Positions 19,841-28,501 of a stretch of DNA of 64,000 nucleotides are shown piece by piece. A model generated the notes under the pieces. The model was not told where the DNA came from. It made no database searches and saw only the letters and a list, made by a program, of their open reading frames with translations. The DNA lies in assembly GCF_900103215.1 (NCBI RefSeq), contig NZ_FNGV01000002.1, positions 496,001 through 560,000 on the forward strand, written 5' to 3'. The stretch's first letter is position 1, and each line of letters begins with the position of its first letter. The translations under genes were made by a program, and so were the position numbers. This stretch comes from Kriegella aquimaris (GTDB lineage Bacteria > Bacteroidota > Bacteroidia > Flavobacteriales > Flavobacteriaceae).

Positions 19841-20866
19841 TTGAAAAGAAAAATCACTTTGAAACATATCGCGCGAGAACTTGATGTTTCTATCTCTACC
19901 GTTTCAAAAGCACTGAAAAACAGTGAAGAGATAAGTGCAGATACAAAAGAAAAAATTCAGGCTTTTGCCAAATTTTATAACTATAAGCCTAATAATATTG
20001 CAGTAAGTCTAAAAAATAAGAGTACCAAGAATATCGGGGTTGTTATACCTGATATCGTACATCATTTTTTTACAACCGTATTTAGGGGGATTGAGCTCTA
20101 CGCAAATGCCAAAGGATATAATGTGATTGCCTGTGTTTCCGATGAATCTTTTGCGAAAGAAGTGTTGTCAATGGAAATGTTGTCCAATGGCAGTGTTGAT
20201 GGTTTTATAATGTCATTGTCTGCAGAAACCCAGCAAAAAAATGACTTTAACCATTTAAAAGAGGTGACAGCACAAGGTATACCCTTGGTGCTTTTTGACC
20301 GTGTCACTGATGACATTAAATGTGATAAAGTAATTTTAAACGATAAGGAAATCGCTTATGAGGCCGTAACAAAATTTATTGATGGTGGCCGACGACGAAT
20401 AGCTTTAGTCACAACTGAGAGTTATTTCAATGTGAGTGAAAAGAGATCGGAGGGCTATAAAGCTGCGCACCTAGACCATGGTATACCAGTCAATGAAGAT
20501 TTATGCTTAATACTTCATCATAAGGAAATCAACTTGCAAGCCATCAAAATTTTTTTTGAAAAGCAACAAATTGATGCGGTACTCTGCGTTAACGAGCTAT
20601 TTGCCGTGCAGTGTATGGGTGTTGCCCTGAAAATGGGCTTTCAAATTCCCGAAGACATTTCATTCATTGGCTTTACAGACGGCATTCTCTCCCAGAACGC
20701 TCAACCAGCACTTACCACTGTTGCGCAACACGGAGAAAAAATGGGTGCTGTCGCTGCTGAGCTATTGATAAATAGGGTTGAGGACGATTCGCAGGAAGAA
20801 TCAATAAACTACCTGACCGAAATTATCGAGGCTACGTTGATCGAAAGAGACTCTACCATCAATTAA
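19841..20866 (+). CDS. LacI-family transcriptional regulator
   Basis: The 341-residue repressor/activator has an N-terminal helix-turn-helix and hinge (about residues 5-55, 'LKHIARELDVSISTVSKALK') followed by a periplasmic-binding-protein-like sensor domain (from 'NIGVVIPDIVHHFFTTVFRG'). The start is TTG; no in-frame ATG lies near, and a shorter TTG start six codons on would clip the first helix. It stands between susCD and the pgmB-GH65-GH13 genes and is probably their local sugar sensor. A perfect -7 box (TACTTTTG, 19836-19843) overlaps the start codon, so the true transcript start is unclear. Confidence 0.92.
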   Translation: MKRKITLKHIARELDVSISTVSKALKNSEEISADTKEKIQAFAKFYNYKPNNIAVSLKNKSTKNIGVVIPDIVHHFFTTVFRGIELYANAKGYNVIACVSDESFAKEVLSMEMLSNGSVDGFIMSLSAETQQKNDFNHLKEVTAQGIPLVLFDRVTDDIKCDKVILNDKEIAYEAVTKFIDGGRRRIALVTTESYFNVSEKRSEGYKAAHLDHGIPVNEDLCLILHHKEINLQAIKIFFEKQQIDAVLCVNELFAVQCMGVALKMGFQIPEDISFIGFTDGILSQNAQPALTTVAQHGEKMGAVAAELLINRVEDDSQEESINYLTEIIEATLIERDSTIN

Positions 20867-20933
20867 AATCGTATTAGTTTTACGATTGTAAAGTAATAAT
20901 CACATTAAATTTAATCTTAACTATAAAATCCGA

Positions 20934-21599
20934 ATGAATAAAACAGGATTTATTTTTGATCTCGACGGGGTAATTGTCGATACGGCCAAGTATCATTTTC
21001 TGGCATGGAAAAAGCTGGCAGATGAACTAGGTATTGACTTTACTGAAAAGGATAATGAACGATTCAAAGGAGTAAGCCGCAAACGTTGTTTGGAGATTTT
21101 ATTGGAAATGGGCGGCATAAAAGCCACTGAAGAACAGTTCAGTGCTTGGCTTGTTGAAAAAAACGAAGATTATTTGGCTTACATTGATGCTATGGATGAA
21201 TCGGAAATTTTGCCTGATGTGCCAAAAGTCTTAAAATATCTGAAAAACCTCAAAATACCTATGGCATTAGGTTCCGCCAGTAAAAATGCACGGTCCATTT
21301 TAGAAAAGGTAAACTTATTGTCGTATTTTGATACCCTTGTCGATGGAAATAGTGTGACTAAAGCTAAGCCAGACCCTGAGGTGTTTCAGATAGCCGCAGA
21401 AAGACTGGGCGTCAAGCCCGAAAATTGCGTGGTTTTCGAAGACGCACTTGCGGGAATCGAAGCGGCCAATAGGGCAGGAATGATCAGTATCGGTATCGGC
21501 GAGGCCAATGTTTTGACAGCGGCCAGATTTAACTTTGTAGATTTTACCGAGATAGATTCCGAATTTCTTAATAATTTAATCCATCGGAACATAAAGTAG
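20934..21599 (+). CDS. pgmB: Beta-phosphoglucomutase (HAD superfamily)
   Basis: The 221-residue HAD-family phosphotransferase has all core motifs: nucleophile and acid/base Asp in 'FDLDGVIVDT' (residues 8-17), Ser in 'ALGSASKNA' (near 115), Lys in 'KAKPDPEVF' (near 145) and the acidic 'VVFEDALAGIEAA' (near 168). The cap segment 'DTAKYHFLAWKKLADELGI' is typical of beta-phosphoglucomutases. It converts beta-glucose 1-phosphate, the product of the inverting GH65 phosphorylase encoded next, to glucose 6-phosphate. It follows the LacI gene by 67 bases. Together with GH65 it forms the standard phosphorolytic maltose/trehalose-type pathway. Confidence 0.93.
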   Translation: MNKTGFIFDLDGVIVDTAKYHFLAWKKLADELGIDFTEKDNERFKGVSRKRCLEILLEMGGIKATEEQFSAWLVEKNEDYLAYIDAMDESEILPDVPKVLKYLKNLKIPMALGSASKNARSILEKVNLLSYFDTLVDGNSVTKAKPDPEVFQIAAERLGVKPENCVVFEDALAGIEAANRAGMISIGIGEANVLTAARFNFVDFTEIDSEFLNNLIHRNIK

Positions 21600-21726
21600 G
21601 GGATGCTATCTTGTTGAAGAATACAGAATAATCCAGAATTTTAAAAATATGGGCCACTGCATTGTTCTTCAGAAACTATTAAAAGTCGATAAACCATATT
21701 AAGAATAACCACGAAAACACCAAAAA

Positions 21727-24042
21727 ATGAATCAAGATTATATACAGCCCGACCAATGGTCTATAATTGAAGAAGGATTTTCAAAGGAAATGGTAAAGTC
21801 TTCCGAAAGCCTTTTCAGTATTGGAAATGGAGCAATGGGGCAACGTGCCAATTTCGAGGAACAATACTCGGGGCCAACCTTTCAAGGCAGTTATATCGGT
21901 GGGGTTTATTACCCGGATAAGACTCGTGTAGGCTGGTGGAAGAACGGGTATCCCGAATACTTCGCCAAAGTATTGAATGCTCCGAATTGGATAGGTGTCG
22001 ACGTTTTTATAAACGGAGACCCTCTTGATTTGAATACATGCAAAAAAGTGGAAGATTTTCGGCGGGAACTCAATATGAAAGAAGGGTGGTACCAACGAAG
22101 TTTCAAGGCCACCTTACCTTCAGATATACAAGTTAATATTAAGGCTACCCGATTTTTGAGTTTGGATATCGATGAGGTCGGAGCTATAGAATATCAGGTT
22201 ACCTCCGTCGATGCTGACATAGACGTGAAATTTGTTCCGTATCTCGATAGTGGTATAACGAACGAAGATTCTAATTGGGACGATAAATTTTGGAATACGA
22301 CAAACGTCATTTCCGAGGGTAACCAAGCCTTCATTGAGTCGCATACCATGAAGACCAACTTTGCCATATGCACTTTTATGCAGTCACAATTGATGTATAA
22401 AGGTGAAACTGTGGAACAAAATCCTTCGGAAACTAAAAAGGAACTGTGGGTGGGCCATGGGTATTCACAAAAAGTAGGAAAAGGTGAAACCGTAACGCTT
22501 CATAAGTTCGGGGGTTATACGGTTTCTTTGAACCATAAACCTGAGGGGTTGGTCCAAGCGGCCAAAGCGGTGCTAAAAAAAGCTTCCGATCTAGGTTTCG
22601 AAGCACTTTTAAACCAGCAGAAGAAAGCATGGGCCCAGATTTGGGAGATGAGTGATATCGCCATCGAGGGCGACATTAAGGCACAGCAGGGTATCCGCTT
22701 TAATATTTTTCAGTTGAACCAGACCTATTTAGGCACTGATTCGCGATTGAACATCGGTCCGAAAGGATTTACAGGCGAAAAGTATGGCGGAAGTACGTAT
22801 TGGGATACGGAAGCCTATTGCCTCCCATTTTATATGGCCACCAAAGATCAACAGGTAGCCAGAAAATTATTAAAATATAGGTACAACCATTTAGAGAAGG
22901 CTATCGAGAATGCAGCAAAACTTGGTTTTTCAAACGGGGCCGCATTGTATCCCATGGTTACGATGAACGGCGAGGAGTGCCATAATGAGTGGGAGATTAC
23001 TTTTGAGGAAATACATAGAAATGGTGCTATCGCTTTTGCGATATATAATTACTATCGCTTTACGGGCGATTACAGTTACATTCCTGAAATGGGATTGGAA
23101 GTGCTCATCGGTATTTCCCGTTTTTGGCAACAACGCGCTACTTTTTCAAAGCAAAAGAACAAGTATGTGATTTTGGGTGTAACGGGCCCTAATGAATATG
23201 AGAATAACGTCAACAATAATTTCTATACCAATTATCTAAGTAGGTGGTGCATAAATTATACGCTGGAAGAGCTGCAAAAAGTTAAGGAAGGTTTTAAGGA
23301 AGATTATGATCGAATTGTCGGGGTAACCAAATTGACAGATGCAGAAACGGATGCTTGGAAAAATGTAGCTGATAATATGTATTTTCCGTTTTCGGAGGAA
23401 GAGGATATTTATCTTCAACAAGATGGTTTTTTAGACAAAGAATTGATTACCGTCGCCGATTTACCAAAATCGCAACGTCCTATTAACCAGAAATGGAGCT
23501 GGGATCGTATTTTGCGTTCTCCCTATATCAAACAAGCGGACACGCTTCAGGGGTTTTATGTCTTTGAAAGCGATTTTACAAACGAGGAACATCAACGACA
23601 TTTCGATTTCTACGAACCCTTTACGGTGCATGAATCTTCTTTATCCCCTTGTGTTCATTGCATACTAGCTGCCAAGTTGAACCGTATGGAACAGGCTTAC
23701 CAATTTTATTTGCGTACGTCACGATTGGATCTTGATGATTACAATAAAGAAGTTGAAGAAGGACTGCATATCACCTCAATGGCCGGTACATGGATGAGTA
23801 TTGTCGAAGGTTTTGGAGGTATGCGTGTCATAGATGATAAACTCTCCTTTACCCCTCGAATTCCTGAACAGTGGAAGGCCTATTCCTTTAAAGTCAATTT
23901 TAGGCATTGTATATTAAAAGTGACGATCAATGCTTCAGAAGTTAAATTTGAATTGGAGGGCGATGATGATGTTGCAGTTCTAGTTAACAGTGAGCGCGTT
24001 GCAATCACCCCATCTAAAACAGTCACAGTAAAAATTAAATAG
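21727..24042 (+). CDS. GH65 disaccharide phosphorylase (maltose phosphorylase-like)
   Basis: The 771-residue cytoplasmic enzyme without signal peptide matches GH65 along its length. It has the N-terminal beta-sandwich ('SLFSIGNGAMGQRANFEEQY', 'GVYYPDKTRVGWWKNGYPEY'), the (alpha/alpha)6 barrel with 'ECHNEWEITFEEIHRNGAI', the catalytic acid Glu490 in 'GPNEYENNVNNN' and the phosphate-binding 'MAGTWMSIVEGFGG'. The family phosphorolyses alpha-glucosides with inversion to beta-glucose 1-phosphate, which the neighbouring mutase would use. The residues resemble maltose phosphorylases, but kojibiose, nigerose or trehalose specificity cannot be excluded by eye. Confidence 0.9.
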   Translation: MNQDYIQPDQWSIIEEGFSKEMVKSSESLFSIGNGAMGQRANFEEQYSGPTFQGSYIGGVYYPDKTRVGWWKNGYPEYFAKVLNAPNWIGVDVFINGDPLDLNTCKKVEDFRRELNMKEGWYQRSFKATLPSDIQVNIKATRFLSLDIDEVGAIEYQVTSVDADIDVKFVPYLDSGITNEDSNWDDKFWNTTNVISEGNQAFIESHTMKTNFAICTFMQSQLMYKGETVEQNPSETKKELWVGHGYSQKVGKGETVTLHKFGGYTVSLNHKPEGLVQAAKAVLKKASDLGFEALLNQQKKAWAQIWEMSDIAIEGDIKAQQGIRFNIFQLNQTYLGTDSRLNIGPKGFTGEKYGGSTYWDTEAYCLPFYMATKDQQVARKLLKYRYNHLEKAIENAAKLGFSNGAALYPMVTMNGEECHNEWEITFEEIHRNGAIAFAIYNYYRFTGDYSYIPEMGLEVLIGISRFWQQRATFSKQKNKYVILGVTGPNEYENNVNNNFYTNYLSRWCINYTLEELQKVKEGFKEDYDRIVGVTKLTDAETDAWKNVADNMYFPFSEEEDIYLQQDGFLDKELITVADLPKSQRPINQKWSWDRILRSPYIKQADTLQGFYVFESDFTNEEHQRHFDFYEPFTVHESSLSPCVHCILAAKLNRMEQAYQFYLRTSRLDLDDYNKEVEEGLHITSMAGTWMSIVEGFGGMRVIDDKLSFTPRIPEQWKAYSFKVNFRHCILKVTINASEVKFELEGDDDVAVLVNSERVAITPSKTVTVKIK

Positions 24043-24134
24043 ACTTTTTGATTTTTTTTGAAAGTATATATGGTTGTACGTTGTGGAAGAATGGTTAACT
24101 GGGTGGGTAAATAAGAAAGAATCTAACACAGGGT

Positions 24135-25925
24135 ATGAAAGTAAAGGGAAATGAGAAAGTACGGAAAGAGGTGGTCTACCATGTCTTTACCCGACTTTTT
24201 GGCAATACAAATACCACGAATAAACCCTGGGGCACTTTGCAAGAGAACGGCGTTGGTAAATTCAATGATTTTACCGATCAGGCGTTACAAGCCATCAAAG
24301 ACCTTGGGGTAACCTACATTTGGTATACTGGGGTTCCCCATCACGCATTGATTGCAGATTATACGAATTACGGAATTTCTAACGATGATCCCGATGTGGT
24401 TAAAGGTCGTGCCGGCTCTCCGTATGCCGTAAAAGACTACTACAATGTGAATCCTGATTTGGCCGAAAATCCTGAAAACAGATTAGTGGAGTTCAAAGCG
24501 CTGATTGAGCGCACCCATAAGGCAGGTCTAAAGTTGCTCATCGATATTGTACCCAACCACGTAGCTAGAAATTATGAGGGCAATACGACGCCCGAAGGTT
24601 TTGAGGCGTTTGGTGCTTCTGATGACACGAATGTGGAGTACAAACGCGACAATAACTTTTATTATGTTCCGAATACTGCTTTCAAAGTTCCTGAATGGCA
24701 AAATGGCTATCAACCTTTGGGAGGTGAAAATCACCCAATGGCAGATGGTAAGTTTGATGAATTTCCGGCCAAATGGACGGGAAATGGTTCCCGTTCGCCA
24801 CAACCAGATGTTAATGATTGGTATGAGACCGTAAAGGTGAATTATGGCGTGCGCCCAGATGGTACATGCGATTTTGATTTACTTCCAGCAGGCTTTGAGG
24901 ATAAGAACTATGAAGAACATTACAAATTCTGGTCAGAAAAAGATGTGCCGAATTCTTGGGTCAAATTCAAGGATATTGCATTGTATTGGATAAATATGGG
25001 CGTTGATGGCTTTCGTTTTGATATGGCCGAGATGGTTCCTGTTGAATTCTGGAGCTATATGAACTCCAATATCAAAATAAAAAATCCGAGTGCATTCTTA
25101 TTAGCAGAGGTGTATAATCCTGATTTGTACCGTGATTTTATCCATAGGGGAAAAATGGATTATTTATATGATAAGGTAGAGCTCTATGATTCGCTGAAAC
25201 ATATTATGCAAGGTCATGGGTGGACGGACCACATTCCAAAAGTACAAGAAGGGTTGCATGACATTGAACACCATATGCTGCACTTTTTAGAAAATCATGA
25301 TGAACAGCGTATTGCAAGTCCTGAATTTGCCGGCGATGCTCAAAAAGGAAAACCGGCGATGGTAGTTTCCGCTACAATTAGTACGTCACCGACGATGATT
25401 TATTTCGGACAAGAAGTAGGAGAACCAGCCGCTGAGAAGGCAGGCTTTGGATCCCCGAGCAGAACATCGATATTCGACTATATTGGTGTGCCCCATCATC
25501 AAAGATGGTTAAATGATAAAAAATTTGACGGAGGCCAATTGGCGGAAAATGAGAAAGAACTCCGTGATTTTTATAGCCGCTTACTGAATTTCACCATTAA
25601 CAGTGAAGCCCTAATGGGCGAGTATCAAGATATTCATTTTTACAATAGGGAACATACCGAGTACTACAATCATCATGTGTTATCTTATGTGCGTTGGTGT
25701 GCAAATGAAAAATTAATCGTCATTGCCAACTTTGATGCAAATGACCGATTCGGTTTTAATTTACAGCTGCCTTCCGAGATTATTGAAAAGTGGAAGTTGA
25801 AAGATGGAGAACATCAAATGACCGATACGCTGTATGGGAGTGGACATGCCTTAAAAGTGCAAAACGGCATAGGCCAATTTAGAGTCGATATTGCGCCTTT
25901 GGAGTCTTTTATATTTAAATTGTAA
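24135..25925 (+). CDS. GH13 alpha-amylase family enzyme, cytoplasmic
   Basis: The 596-residue protein lacks any signal peptide, so it should act in the cytoplasm. The (beta/alpha)8 barrel has the GH13 signatures: 'LLIDIVPNHVA' (region I), 'GFRFDMAEM' with nucleophile Asp296, 'FLLAEVYN' with acid Glu325 and 'FLENHDEQ' with Asp389. A C-terminal beta domain follows. It lies 92 bases after the GH65 gene. A plausible role is to trim imported malto-oligosaccharides or to make the disaccharide used by GH65. Its subfamily (hydrolase or transglycosylase) cannot be settled here. Confidence 0.9.
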   Translation: MKVKGNEKVRKEVVYHVFTRLFGNTNTTNKPWGTLQENGVGKFNDFTDQALQAIKDLGVTYIWYTGVPHHALIADYTNYGISNDDPDVVKGRAGSPYAVKDYYNVNPDLAENPENRLVEFKALIERTHKAGLKLLIDIVPNHVARNYEGNTTPEGFEAFGASDDTNVEYKRDNNFYYVPNTAFKVPEWQNGYQPLGGENHPMADGKFDEFPAKWTGNGSRSPQPDVNDWYETVKVNYGVRPDGTCDFDLLPAGFEDKNYEEHYKFWSEKDVPNSWVKFKDIALYWINMGVDGFRFDMAEMVPVEFWSYMNSNIKIKNPSAFLLAEVYNPDLYRDFIHRGKMDYLYDKVELYDSLKHIMQGHGWTDHIPKVQEGLHDIEHHMLHFLENHDEQRIASPEFAGDAQKGKPAMVVSATISTSPTMIYFGQEVGEPAAEKAGFGSPSRTSIFDYIGVPHHQRWLNDKKFDGGQLAENEKELRDFYSRLLNFTINSEALMGEYQDIHFYNREHTEYYNHHVLSYVRWCANEKLIVIANFDANDRFGFNLQLPSEIIEKWKLKDGEHQMTDTLYGSGHALKVQNGIGQFRVDIAPLESFIFKL

Positions 25926-26010
25926 GCACATTTCCTTTTTGTCGTACTTCATGCAAGAGGATTTTTCTGCAATACTTAATTTACAATCATTAAAAAATTT
26001 TCAAATAACT

Positions 26011-27474
26011 ATGAAAAATATTCTACTGGCACTAACTGTGGTTTTAATAGGGCTTCATATGCAGGCGCAGACCAGTGATGGCCCATTACGTGTACATCCT
26101 GAAAACGGACGCTATTTTACCGATAATTCGGGTAAAGCTATTTATTTAACAGGCTCGCATACCTGGGCAAATTTTCAAGAAAGTAGAATGCCGAATGCCC
26201 CTCTTTTCGATTATGAGGGCTATTTAAAAATGATGAAGGGCAACAATCACAATTTTATGCGTCAGTGGACATGGGAACACGCCAGAAAAGCTTCTTGGAC
26301 GACTGATGATGTCGTTTTTTCACCATTGCCCTACAAAACGGTGAAGAATAAAGGAAAAGAGCGTTATGATGTATCGCAATGGAACGAAAAATATTTCGAA
26401 CGCCTTCGCACTCGCATAAAAGAAGCAGGGGATATGGGCATTTATGTTTCTGTAATGCTTTTTCAAGGTTGGAGCCAGAACAGGTTAGATACACCCGGTA
26501 GTGATCCATGGGATTATCATCCGCTCAATCCAATCAATAATATAAATGGCGTAGGAAAATCAGTAAGGAACAATGGTTTTGACGATGAAGCCATGGGTAC
26601 ACTGCATTCGATGAACAATGGCGATGTACTCAAACATCAAGAAGCCTACGTCAAAAAAGTAATTGAAACCGTAAACGATCTTGATAATGTGCTATATGAG
26701 ATATTAAATGAAGGTGGAACAAAAAAATGGCAATACCATATGGTGAATTTGGTAAAAGAAATAGAAAAATCAATGCCCAAACAGCACCCTGTAGGGATGA
26801 CACATTCGGTTGTTGTAAGTCCGCCAATGTTTAATTCTGATTTATGGGAGAGTCCCGCCGATTGGATATCACCCACTCCAGAGCCAATTTCATGGATGTA
26901 CAAGGGTACCAATTTCGTTGAAGATTATAAGAATGACCCTCCAGCGAATTCTGGTAAGAAAGTGGTTATTCTTGATACCGATCATTTGGGAGGCCACTGG
27001 GGCACTTACAGCTGGGCCTGGAAATCCTTTGTCCGCGGTCATAACCCTATTTTTATGGATTCGTGGGAACCATTGGCCGGAAACTATGATAGAAAGAGAA
27101 GTCCCGACATATTTTACATAGGCGGAATGACAAAAAACGACGCAGATCACCCCGATTATGAACCTTTGCGAAAGAATATGGGCTACATTCTCCAGTTGGC
27201 CAACCGTGTCGATTTGGCAAAAATGACACCACAAAACGAACTCAGTTCTACGAGGTTCTGTCTTGCCAATCCTGGCCAGGAGTACGTGGTATACCTTCCC
27301 GAGGGTACTGCCACATTAGATTTGAGAGAGACTGAAGCGGAGTATGTGGTAGAATGGTTCATTCCGATATTGAATCGTACCATAATTGGTACAGAAACTT
27401 TAAAAGGCGGTAGTTTTAGGGCTCTTGTAGCTCCGTTCACGGGCGATTCGGTTCTATATTTGAAAAAGCTATAA
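26011..27474 (+). CDS. Secreted putative glycoside hydrolase (clan A-like barrel)
   Basis: The start at 26011 gives a clean Sec signal peptide ('MKNILLALTVVLIGLHMQAQ'), and upstream in-frame Met codons do not. The mature part resembles DUF4038/GH140-like TIM-barrel enzymes: 'RYFTDNSGKAIYLTGSHTWA' at the start, 'HNFMRQWTWEH', a candidate acid Glu234 in 'YEILNEGG', 'LDTDHLGGHWG' and a C-terminal beta-sandwich resembling the collagen-binding-2-like domain. The substrate is unknown. It is 85 bases after the GH13 gene on the same strand, so it may belong to the same sugar operon but acts outside the cytoplasm. Confidence 0.7.
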   Translation: MKNILLALTVVLIGLHMQAQTSDGPLRVHPENGRYFTDNSGKAIYLTGSHTWANFQESRMPNAPLFDYEGYLKMMKGNNHNFMRQWTWEHARKASWTTDDVVFSPLPYKTVKNKGKERYDVSQWNEKYFERLRTRIKEAGDMGIYVSVMLFQGWSQNRLDTPGSDPWDYHPLNPINNINGVGKSVRNNGFDDEAMGTLHSMNNGDVLKHQEAYVKKVIETVNDLDNVLYEILNEGGTKKWQYHMVNLVKEIEKSMPKQHPVGMTHSVVVSPPMFNSDLWESPADWISPTPEPISWMYKGTNFVEDYKNDPPANSGKKVVILDTDHLGGHWGTYSWAWKSFVRGHNPIFMDSWEPLAGNYDRKRSPDIFYIGGMTKNDADHPDYEPLRKNMGYILQLANRVDLAKMTPQNELSSTRFCLANPGQEYVVYLPEGTATLDLRETEAEYVVEWFIPILNRTIIGTETLKGGSFRALVAPFTGDSVLYLKKL

Positions 27475-27671
27475 AGGTATCACCTCGCTATTCTTATCCA
27501 TTTTCGAAGGCGCAAATGTTACTTTGGGTTATTCAATGACCTCCGTTCATGCCGTGTTTTATGCAAAATGCACAGCAACCTTTATCGATCAAATCATGGT
27601 GTCTTCCGAAAGTGGGACAAATCTCTTGTGGAAATTTGAGTATTGGACCAAATTTCAAAACTGTATTTTAG

Positions 27672-27679
27672 TATATTTG
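27672..27679 (+). promoter_or_regulatory. -7 promoter element upstream of GDPD
   Basis: TATATTTG matches the Bacteroidetes sigma-A -7 consensus TAnnTTTG exactly and lies 72 bases before the GDPD start. No convincing -33 TTG sits at the usual distance. Confidence 0.4.
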
Positions 27680-27751
27680 GCTTCCATAGAAGTAAAGGGC
27701 TTCTATGAAAAGCAGCTACGCTGCGCAATCATTCCGTTTAAAAAATTATAT

Positions 27752-28501
27752 ATGACTAAAAGGTTATTTCTCATTGCCATTTCAATAGTAACACTATCAA
27801 GCTGTATGGAAAAAAATAATCCGCTAATCATAGGCCATCGGGGCGCTATGGGCCACGAAACAGAAAATACCTTGGCCTCGATTCAAAAGGCAATGGATTT
27901 GGGTGCAGACATGGTAGAAATCGATGTATTTAAAATCCAGAGCGGTGAAATCGTAGTCTTTCATGATGGTGAAGTAGATCGTTTAACAGATGGAACGGGG
28001 AAGATAGAGGCTTATGATTGGGAAGGCTTGCAGAAATTAACATTAGAAGGCGGACATAAGATTCCAACTTTGCAGCAAGTGCTTGACGTTATTGATGGAA
28101 AGATTATGCTTAATATAGAATTGAAAGGTGCGAACACAGCAGAGCCGACGAACCAAATTGTACAAGAATATTGCACCTCGAAAGGATGGAACCTTGATGG
28201 TTTTGTGATTTCAAGTTTTAAATGGGATGAACTTAAAACCATGAGAAAGGTTGATGGTAAAATTCCGATTGCCATACTTATTGGCAAAAATCCGCTAGAG
28301 GCTGTTTCTATAGGGAAAGAACTTAATGCAGTGGCCATAAACCCCGCTTTTAAGGGGTTAACCGCCGAGAATGTAGCTCAAATGAAAGCTGAAGGTTTTA
28401 AGATATATCCGTGGACGGTAAACGAAGCTGATGATATCGCTTTGATGAAAAGCTTCGGCGTTGATGGTATTATCACCAATTTTCCGGAAAGGGTACATTG
28501 A
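27752..28501 (+). CDS. Glycerophosphodiester phosphodiesterase, lipoprotein
   Basis: The 249-residue protein starts at an ATG giving a lipoprotein signal ('MTKRLFLIAISIVTLSSC', Cys18). The frame is open further upstream but that extension is not protein-like. GDPD landmarks are 'IIGHRGAMGHETENT' with two catalytic His-region residues, 'MVEIDVFK' and 'VVFHDG' for metal and substrate binding, and 'GVDGIITNFPE' at the end. It hydrolyses glycerophosphodiesters to glycerol 3-phosphate and an alcohol at the cell envelope. Its stop codon overlaps the start of the next gene (TGATG), so the two are coupled. Confidence 0.92.
   Translation: MTKRLFLIAISIVTLSSCMEKNNPLIIGHRGAMGHETENTLASIQKAMDLGADMVEIDVFKIQSGEIVVFHDGEVDRLTDGTGKIEAYDWEGLQKLTLEGGHKIPTLQQVLDVIDGKIMLNIELKGANTAEPTNQIVQEYCTSKGWNLDGFVISSFKWDELKTMRKVDGKIPIAILIGKNPLEAVSIGKELNAVAINPAFKGLTAENVAQMKAEGFKIYPWTVNEADDIALMKSFGVDGIITNFPERVH

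Noticed and set aside
27524-27751. N-terminal extension of the GDPD gene
   Set aside because: The upstream 76 codons show no protein pattern and remove the lipoprotein signal; a -7 box lies within them.
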